From the NCBI RefSeq assembly GCF_900090045.1, contig NW_021638320.1, forward strand, positions 1 through 48,291: DNA of 48,291 nucleotides, read 5' to 3'. The position numbers and the translations under genes were made by a program. This document shows positions 39,191-48,291 of this stretch, piece by piece (position 1 is the stretch's first letter; each line of letters starts with the position of its first letter). Source of the DNA: Plasmodium malariae. Lineage: Eukaryota > Apicomplexa > Aconoidasida > Haemosporida > Plasmodiidae. The notes below the pieces were generated by a model, which was given only the letters and a program-made list of their open reading frames with translations, made no database searches and was not told where the DNA came from.

Positions 39191-42100
39191 AAAACTTTGA
39201 AATATAAAGTTAAATAAAATAATAACACACCAGAAAAAGTTCCTTAAAATAATACCACATATTTCCGTGAATGTAGACGCTGTAGAACACATTAGAATGC
39301 AACAAATTCCAATTTATAAATTTTCATTAATACATATTATTTTTCGTATAAAATTGTGCCTTGAATAGCTTATTTGAAGATTATTTTGAAAAAATAGTAA
39401 TAGAAATATTCAAAATAAGTTTTTTCATTGATAAAATTACAGATGTATTATTACGTAAATAAAACTAATTCAAAAAGAACTGTAGAAAATTGATATAAAT
39501 ATATTCTATAAAACATGTTTAAGCAGATAAGAAAACATAATATGAAATTAAAGGATAATGAATTTATGAAAATTTATTATTCATAAAAAAAGAGGAAATA
39601 TACTAATAATTTTATATTAATTATGTAACCAACATCAATATTATTACGCAATTTTAACATAGTTAGGATACGTATTATTTATAATAAAAAGTATATCTAT
39701 ATCATATGCATATATGACACAATTCACTAAATATATATGCATAATTTTATTATCAGTTATAGTGGAAAAATGAAATTTCCATTACGTCTACTAAAATGTA
39801 ATAATTATAAATGTATCATATATATTAATATATAATTAATATTTATTTAGTTATTTTTATATGAGGAAAACTAAATACTCAGACATGTAATATTTTCCAT
39901 ATCTAAAATATCGAGATATATGAATTATACCTACATAATTTCATATCAACTATATTTTATATAAACGAATAATATGTAATCAATTACGTTATATTATATT
40001 GATTGAAACTTAACACTAATATCAAGTTTTCTATATTAAGTTAATGTGTATAAATATAATTTAATATATTATGAGCTAAATGACTTATAAAGACGAGTAC
40101 CTTATATAATATATTTTCATTCTATCTTTATGAGTAGTAATAACAAAATAATATAAAAATTAAAACATACATATTATCAAAATAAATTTTCTTATATTTT
40201 TTTTAGATATATTTTAATTTAAAGTTGTTTCCACTCTCATAATATATGGATAATCTGAAATATAGTATGAAATAATGTGAACTATAAATTAAAATATGTA
40301 GGTAATTTTTTTTAAAAATATATACCACAATTCTTATATTGCGTATCTGTATATATTAAATATGAAAAAGTTATAATATATGATTTATCTTAACTAAATT
40401 ATGTTAAATACGGTTCCTTGTACATATATTTGGTTAATCATCGGGCAAATTCATATATATATTCCAATTTTATTATTATATTTAATATGAAAAAAATTAC
40501 TTGTGAAATATATATTCTAAAGTTAAATAATATTTTTAAATAAAAAAAATTATATATTCATACAGGATAAAAGAATATTTAATAATTCATAAGAATATTA
40601 ATGAATTTTTTTTTACTCTAAATAATACGTGATTAATAAACTTCAGAATCGTACAGTATATTTAATTATATATTAAAACAGAATATTGAAAAATACATAA
40701 ACTAAAAAAAATTATTTTCCTATATTTATAAAACAGTAAAAAAAATAGAATAGAAAATAAATATTCTTATAAATATTTTGTAAAACAAATATTTCTCCAT
40801 ATATTTAATATGCTTTTATATATTTGAGAAAATAATAGTTTCTTTTATATTGCCATATATAAACTCACTTTCATAAGTTCTTTATTCATTATGTTTATCA
40901 TATATGTAACATATAAAAATACTGCAGTTTAAATATTTACTATCTTTAGAAATAATATATTTTTATGTATATTTTCTGTATATTGATATAAATCAAAAAA
41001 TATTTTAAAACAAATTGTACGGAATGTAATAAATTAATATAAAAAGAAAAAATACAACAATCAATTTGGTATATTTTAATAAAAATTTTGAAATAAATGA
41101 AACAAATTATTTTTTATATATTACATTGATTAAATCTTACTGTGGTAACTTAACTATTTATGTGAAGTAAAAGTGTACAAAATTTTCTCCTTAAAATATT
41201 TATATATCTTAATATACTGTTTCCTATCTCTTATGTATTTGTTTCAAATGATGAATTAAATTAGCAATAATATATTTAAAATATAGTAGGATGACCCTGA
41301 GTACTGCATATGCTTTTAAATGGTTCTATAATTTCATTTATTGATTCACTCATTATAAAGTATTATATAATAATACATTAACTTTTTCATTTTAAATGGC
41401 AAAATAACATTTTTTAATATTGTTTATAGGTATTTTCATATAGATATTAAAACCATAATAAAAACAAAAAATTAATAGAATCTTTTTGAAATATACAATA
41501 GAATATATATCTAAATTATTACAGAAAAATAATTAGGATCCTTCAATATTTTTTGTATATTTTAATGTTATATACTATTTTATTTACTTTAAATTATTGT
41601 ATCATTATTTTTTATTACCATGTTTTAATTTATTGCACTTTTCATAAAGAATATGTTATAATTAAATTTTCACAAGGTATATCTTAATAATCTTTCATTT
41701 TTAAAATAAGTTAACAAATATATTTATATTAATTAATAGACATAAATATACATTTTAATTAAAATTTAATTCTTATTAAATCATTAATATCTAAAAGTAG
41801 TCATACAACTCTACATAAGAACATATATGTATAAAGAATTATACTATTAAGAAAATATTTATTAGCATAATATAAACTATAAATAATTAATTTTTAATTA
41901 AAAGATATATATATATAACATTAAGTGGCATACATAAATTTTAATAGTATGTAATTTTAATAACTATAACAACTATTTACTAAAATATATATATTATATT
42001 TCTAATTTCTAGATATAACGTAGTAAATTTAAAAATGTATTAAAAAAATAAATATAGCACTATAATTACTTATATCCAATATATAACATAATCGTTAAAC

Positions 42101-42653
42101 AATAAAATATAAATGTACTTTAAATATTAATAATGAATTCTTCTATAAATTATACATTTTTTTAATATAAAAGGATTAAAATTGGGTATTTTACACGAAT
42201 ACAGGTAGAGTATATATAAATATACGTATTTATTCTGAGCAAAAAGGAAAAACATCTTCTATATATTTACCCATTATTTTATATAATAAATATCATATTG
42301 TTAAGGTTATATATATGTATTTTTTTAAATTAAGTTATTAAGCTTTTTCTCTATAATGCGAACATAAATTTTACATAAAAATTTATACATATAATTTATT
42401 TAATAACAAAATATAACTAGGACATAAATCCTATAGTAATATATTTAATTAAAGTAAAACAATATAAAATAAATATTATTGTATTCACTTATTTTATAAT
42501 TCTCATATTATTCTTACGTAGTCGCTAATTTTAAAATTTCTTCTAGCTAGTATATATTAATTTTAAAATTACATTATTCATAAAAGATATATATTCGTAT
42601 TTTTCTTTTAGATTATTATTTGCAACAAAGTAGAGTATTAATATATTATCATT

Positions 42654-45249
42654 ATGGAAAAGTGTTTGTCCTCGGTAATATTCGTTTTTTTATAATAAAA
42701 TAAAATTTGAGTAAATTACGTACTTATAACAAAAAAAAGTGATAAAGTAACCGCGCTTAAATTTTATGGTCATTAGATAATTGATAATAATTCTTTTGAA
42801 TTCAGGAAAGAGGTGTTTTTAGTTCAGGAGCATTAGATTTCTATGGGACATCAGAGTTTAGAAAAATTTCAAAACAAATAAAAAATAAAACTCCTTCCCT
42901 AATTAACGAGAGTAATAAAGAGAATTTTAGGAAGAAATGCCTCGAATTGGTTGATTTTCTAATACAGAATAAAAATGCACCACTTTACAAAAATCAAAAT
43001 AAGTGGGAAGGAACATTAAAATATTGGGCAGCATCTCACTATAAACCGCTAGCCCAAAAATATGGTGGATGTTTTCCGATTTTTGATGATAAAGAAAAAA
43101 AAATTTTAGAACTGAATTATGAAGCACTAAATTTCTGCGAAGAAAAAAACAATAGACAGAATGAAATAAAATGCCTTATAAGTGAACATAGAATTTCAAG
43201 TGAATGTGATGAAACATGTTCAAGTAAAATTGATGAATATAATGCGTGGATTAAGGAAAAACTTACGCATTTTAGTACACAGAAAGTGCTCATACAAAGT
43301 AATTGCAAAAATACACAGTCCCAATTTCCAACAAGAAAATGTGACATACTTAATCCTAGAACATTTCGCGAACTTCCTACATGCCGAGTTAAACATGCAG
43401 TTGCCCGGAAACAGCCTGAATCTGCAGAAAAAAAAACAATTCCTCCAGATGCTGATCAAACAACAGATAGCGTTCAATCTAATCCTCCAGATTCACAGAA
43501 ACAAGACTCGCAACTTCTAAGAGGAGATCAAGAAAAAATTGAACTAAAAACTGAACAAGAAAAAGTTCGACAGGATCTTGAACCTCAAACTGATGCACTA
43601 CCTTCAACGGAAGCTTCAAGTACTCAAGGTGACAGCAAGGAAATTCAGGATCCTCAACCTAGAAAAGAACAAGCATCAGCAGCTTCTGAAAACGAAGAAG
43701 TAATATCATCAGATGGTTCTACATTTTCTTCAAAGTCAGAAGAATCGGTAGATCCCCTTAGGTTTGAAACAACACCTTCACCTATTTCTGCATCATTTCC
43801 TGTTCCACCTTCACTTACTCCATCTGAATACAATATATTTTCAGGTAACACCATTGCTATTTATTTGGTTACCTTAAAAATAAATACTTAAATTAATTTA
43901 CATATATATGTATATGTATTAAAAAAGATGTTACAGGTCAAGTAGTAAAAAAATCTAACACTCATACAGCATCTATTTTAATCAGTATTCTTACTATTAT
44001 TGTATTTTCTTTTTTTATTAAAGTAAAATAAAACTATAAGCCTAAATATATAATAAGAATTTGATTATTCTAATAATATATTTTATAAATGTTTTTTTTT
44101 TTTCTTTGTAGTACGCATTAATAGGGATGTTTAAAAAAAAAAAAAATATAAAAAGAAAACAAATGAAATTTCTTAGAATAAAAGTACCTTCACGATTTGA
44201 TAAAAAAAGTAAGTTTTTCACAGATGATCATTCAGAACACGCAGTGTATGATGATGAAGAAATCATAAAAAAAATTAAAATAAATGAACGTAGAAAAAAA
44301 GTAAACTTGTCGAAGCAAAAAAAAGACAGATCCAAAATCATAATAGAAGTACATATGGAAGTACTCGAAGAATGCATAAATGAAGATTGGGAAAACCACA
44401 AAGACGAATTCTTAAAAATATGTATAGATGAGTTCACGAAAAAGGATTATACAATCTATCCCAATTTAAAAGATGATGATCTAATAATAGAAAATATTAA
44501 ATGTATCAGTGATATTAAAAAACAACATATTCTATGGAATAAATGGATACAAAGACATAGAAATCTTTCTCAAAATCTGAAAAAAGACGATTGGTTTAAT
44601 AATTTGAAGGATGAATGGAAAAGAGAAGTATCTTACATACAAGAAATGGAAGAAATAAAAAAGAAATCGTCAAATGAAAATCAAAAGGTTTCATTTTTAG
44701 AAAGGGAAAAAGATATATGGAGACAGTGGATATCAAAAAAGGGTATGATTATACAACAACATCTTGATCAGTACTGGAATAATGGATTAGCAGAGGAGTT
44801 GCAGAATATCTCAGATGAATGTGCAAATGAAGATACTAAAAATTATGTATCACTATTAAATGTAGAAGAATTGCAGCACAAAGAAAATTATGTAGAATTA
44901 TGTAAATATATAAAAAAAAAATTATTAACAAAGTTTTGTATTCTCGTGCTTATAACAGTATTAGAAGAATATAAAAATGAGGTAAACCTTGAAAATAGGG
45001 ATTCATATTTGGATAGATCCATAAATGAATGGAAAGGAGAAGGATATTCAAGTAAAAAACAAGAAATTACAGAAAATATAATTGAATATAATAAAAATTA
45101 TATAGAAAATAAAAGAAAGGATACGGAAAGATAGTTTCAGAAATGAGATAGAAGATTGGATAAGAGAAGATAACGTATATGCAAATTCTATAGTTAACTA
45201 TGGGGCACTACATAAATCTGATGAAATAGAAGAAAAACAGATATTATAA
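42654..45249 (+). CDS. STP1 protein, four exons, frameshifted near the C-terminus
   Basis: SURFIN-related surface/export family. Exon 1 is 42654-42674 (MEKCLSS), exon 2 42806-43844, exon 3 43937-44022 and exon 4 from 44112; junction phases 0, 1 and 0 all fit GT..AG. Exon 2 begins ERGVFSSGALDFYGTSEFRK and holds the cysteine-bearing STP1 N-terminal domain (KKCLELVDFL, WEGTLKYWAASHY, KYGGCFPIFDDKEKK, CSSKIDEYNAWIKEK, KCDILNPRTF). A Gln/Ser/Pro-rich low-complexity region follows. Exon 3 encodes the membrane span (HTASILISILTIIVFSFFIK). Exon 4 starts YALIGMFKKKKNIKRK and encodes a Trp-rich inner region (NKWIQRHRNL, DDWFNNLKDEWKREV, DIWRQWISKKG). A TAG at 45132-45134 gives 722 residues. Skipping one base (T45132) reopens the frame as SFRNEIEDWIREDNVYANS and so on for 38 codons to TAA at 45247-45249, matching the usual STP1 end. 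So the last part is cut off, or there is a one-base sequence error. Confidence 0.85.
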
Positions 45250-48147
45250 ATTCATAGGTATATATCCAAAATACATTTAGATGATATATAAGAAAAAAGT
45301 CTGTTAATGAAAAATATTATTTAAATTTTGTAATGTCTTTAAAAAATGAAGAAAATGAATATAAAGTAATAAGTAAAAAGAAAAAAAAAATCATTAAATA
45401 TGAAGTTTGAAATTGAAGCACTTCAAATATATTACAATTATATATACATTTTTTATTTCTGTAATATTATCCATTAAAACAATATATTAATACTTGTTTT
45501 AATAAAAGTACTAAGATATTAATATACCTATATAAATAAACAGTTAATATTAATATTTTCCAAAAATGTTTAACTTGGAAAAAATTATAATTTGGAATAA
45601 GGAAACAAAACAAAATAAATAAATTGTAACACTATGCTTGAATTAATACAATATTATTACAAAAATTTCTGTAATTCTGTTTTATCCTATTACTTCATAA
45701 TATGTAGTTATTTTCACATTTAGAAATATATTTATTTGTATCTTTTTTACATTCCCATAATTCGACCGTTCCATGTTTTAATTTTATAAAAATTTTGTTC
45801 ATAAAAAAAAAAAAAAGGAAAAAAACTCCTTATAGAAACATAATGATAATTTACAGGAAATTTATATTATAAGTTACATTAAAAAAAAATGTATGCTATA
45901 TACTTAATGAAAACATCTTAATCTGTTATGAGTTAATTGATGTTTGCATATTAATAGCGTTCATTTATTGTATATCTTTAAACATTTATCTGTTAGATAT
46001 ATTTGTGTTCTTTTAATTTATTTATTTTTTCTCCAAATTAAAAAATTATATTTAAAAATTCCATTTCTTAATGACGAAATTCATTTTCTCCATAATATAT
46101 ATGGCATAATAAACGAAACACATTCACATATATATATATATATATATATTCATAAAAAGAATGCTTTTCCATTCATAGGAAAATAGGAAAAAGATAGCAC
46201 AAATAATTTTGCTTTATATTTTACTACAACTGTCGGAGCCATTCTAAATTAGGAAGTGTTATATAATAATATTTCTAAAGGATTGGATTATTTATTGTAT
46301 TACTTATAAATTGCTAAAATGTAAAATAATTATTATTAATGATTTATAAAATATTATTAAAAATAACAACTTTATAATAAATAATGGTAATGATATATCA
46401 AATCCATTTTGCAATATTATTATTCATTTGCCATGCTATGCTATGTTATATAAATATATTTTACTATATTATCATTTTCTGTCCTCACTAAAACATGATA
46501 TTAATTAATTTTTAACTAAATACTCACTTTCACATTTAATAAGTTAATATTTCCTTTTAAAATATAAACCCCTTTTTACCTTTTTGCGCTTATTTCAACA
46601 ACCATAAAAAGTTTGGTACCCATATTTTTTATAATATTTTACTTCCTATTAGAAAATTTTTTTTTTAAATATTTTTTAAAATTATTCTAAAAATATTAAT
46701 TAAAATTTTTTAAAATTACAATTCTTAATATATATTAATAAATAAAAAATATTTTTATTATAAAATTTATTAATACAACAAATAATATTCCTGTTATTAA
46801 CGTATAATAGTAAAAAATTATACAAGCAAACTGTTATTCCGTTTTCTTTAGAATTATTAAAATTCATACCAAACAAAGAGATATATAATAATTTTTTCTT
46901 AGGATATTTCATTATATTTATTCTTATTTTTTAATATCAGAAATATTCAATCAGTAAAAAATAAAATAATAAAAATATGTAAATAATGTTTCTTTAATTA
47001 AACAAATTGTGTCAAAAATAATGGCAAGCATCAGAATTTATTTTACAGAACATCGTTTATTAATAAAAAAAAATTGGACAAAAAAATAAAATATGAAGCA
47101 AAAAATAAAATAAAAAAATGAAACAATAATTAACATAAAAAAAAAAAAAAATAATTAACAAAGTTTAAAAAATTAAGATATAAAGTAAAAAGAGAATAAA
47201 AATAAAAAACTAAGAAGAATATATATACTACATAAAATAAATTCAGAAAATAATAGAACGATTAGAAAAAAAAAAACAAAATTAAAAAAACTCGTAAAAT
47301 TTTGAAAAAAAGTGTAAAAAAACCTAAGGAAAATATTATCCATTTTAAATGTTAAAAAGTTTTTTTTTAATTCCTTATTATTATTCTCTGTATAATTGTC
47401 ATTTATGTTTAAACATAATTTAAGTATAAATTCAATATTGTAATTTTTATTTTTTTGTATTTTTTTCTAATTTAATTTTTATCTTCATTTCTAAATTATT
47501 ATATTTATTATATTCACATAATTACGCGCAGAATAATATTTTCATAAAAAAAAAAAATTATAATAACAAGAATGTTAAAAGAGGTAATGTATTTATTAAT
47601 AAAACATATATGGATAATATTGATGATATATTTATATGTTAAAAAGTAACGAATTGAATTACTTATTATAACGCTTGAAATTTTATCTTTCTATCTATAT
47701 CTATATATAAATATATATATACATATACATGTTTAGTTTAAGTTTTACAATAATCCTATATTTATTATTATTTAGATTTTAAAATTAAATATTTAAAAAA
47801 ACAATAATAAAAAAAATAATTAATTATTATTAAAATAATGTAATTTGACACAGGTAAATAAATAAATATTTAATTGCATTTAAGTAAATATAGGTGTTTC
47901 TCTATAGAATTGCTTTAACCTTATTATAAAAATTATAATACTTAATTTTTTGGATCCATATTTTTTTCATTGAAAAATTTTTATTTTATTATTTTTTTTT
48001 AAAATAGTAATTTAAATACTTTTTGTAAACCATTTTCTCATGTTCCGCGTTATTTTTATACTTATTATTTTAGAGTTCATGCTTTTGTAATTTAATATAT
48101 TATATTGAAAAATAAATAATATAAAATAAAACTATAAAATATTTAAG
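45250..48147. other. AT-rich intergenic region
   Basis: The probable STP1 3' untranslated region is followed by featureless AT-rich DNA. Frames at 45944-46186 (crossing a TA tract) and 46700-46912 are AT noise. The right end is the 5' flank of the secreted-protein exon at 48148. Confidence 0.5.
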
Positions 48148-48237
48148 ATGAAATCAATACTCTTTTTTGTATCAGCTTCCGCTGTTATATTTAAATTATC
48201 TTCTACCTCTGAAAGTGTTAATGGTTGCTTTAGTGGG
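48148..48237 (+). CDS. First exon of a secreted protein gene, cut by window edge
   Basis: The ATG at 48148 opens a 30-codon exon, MKSILFFVSASAVIFKLSST then SESVNGCFSG, followed by a GTAATA donor at 48238 (phase 0 if spliced there). It is a classical signal peptide: a lysine, a hydrophobic core, then small and polar residues. Codon use and base composition are richer than the flanks, so it looks like real coding sequence. The rest lies beyond the window. It does not look like the fam-l, PIR or STP1 first exons, so it may be the first gene of a different family or of the more conserved part of the chromosome. I cannot name it. Confidence 0.55.
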
Positions 48238-48291
48238 GTAATATAAAAATATTTTCAAATAAATATATTTAAATTTTAGTTAATTCTATTT

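Larger units (their letters stand above)
35986..42653. other. Long AT-rich intergenic region with repeat copies
   Basis: No gene is supportable over 6.7 kb. It contains the second copies of both diverged repeat pairs (36119-36225 and about 38400-39190), two long perfect-arm palindromes (36399-36420 and 39086-39112), and a 21-T run at 38202-38222 followed by CGCAG. That run looks like a strong splice acceptor but leads into no coding frame. The right end is the 5' flank of the STP1 gene. Confidence 0.5.

Noticed and set aside
43117..43854. Several open frames opposite or overlapping STP1 exon 2
   Set aside because: They are shadows of the STP1 coding exon, which has the family pattern and correct splice phases.
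1..48291. Telomeric repeats, tRNA, rRNA, CRISPR or transposon
   Set aside because: None was seen: no GGGTTYA arrays, no clover-leaf candidates, no spaced identical repeats and no transposase-like frame.

Overview
The window looks like a subtelomeric block from a human-infective Plasmodium, most likely P. malariae or a close relative. The DNA is extremely A+T-rich, with long homopolymers and (TA)n tracts. Genes are sparse and have short first exons and AT-rich introns of roughly 100-160 bases. The recognisable genes belong to contingency families: two-exon exported proteins of the fam-l/fam-m kind (described for P. malariae), a PIR gene, and an STP1 gene. Species is inferred from family content and was not tested by a search.

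Layout. The left third (0.4-17.3 kb) holds four minus-strand two-exon exported-protein loci: a decayed relic (0.41-1.05 kb), an intact fam-l-like gene (5.35-6.30 kb), an intact two-membrane-segment exported protein (12.33-13.17 kb), and a fam-l pseudogene with several stops (16.29-17.30 kb). A lysine-rich minus-strand relic follows near 21 kb. The plus strand then carries an exported-protein gene split by one in-frame stop (24.31-25.12 kb), an intact three-exon PIR gene (30.20-32.07 kb), a four-exon STP1 gene with a one-base frameshift near its end (42.65-45.25 kb), and at the right edge the first exon of a secreted-protein gene (48.15 kb to beyond the window). The rest is AT-rich intergenic DNA with a few possible coding scraps, two diverged repeat pairs and some palindromes.

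How the genes relate. They do not form a pathway. The intact members are predicted to be exported to, or displayed on, the infected red cell: signal-anchor first exons, RxLx-type motifs, C-terminal membrane segments, and the PIR and STP1 architecture of cysteine-bearing outer region, one membrane span and inner tail. The main signal is turnover. Loci run from intact, through a single lesion, to barely readable. The 5' flanks of the fam-l copies remain collinear far upstream of the ATG, as expected if whole gene-plus-promoter units are duplicated. I saw no rRNA, tRNA, CRISPR array, transposon or telomeric repeat. I found no convincing wholly new system; the items most worth checking are the disrupted genes and the two diverged duplications.
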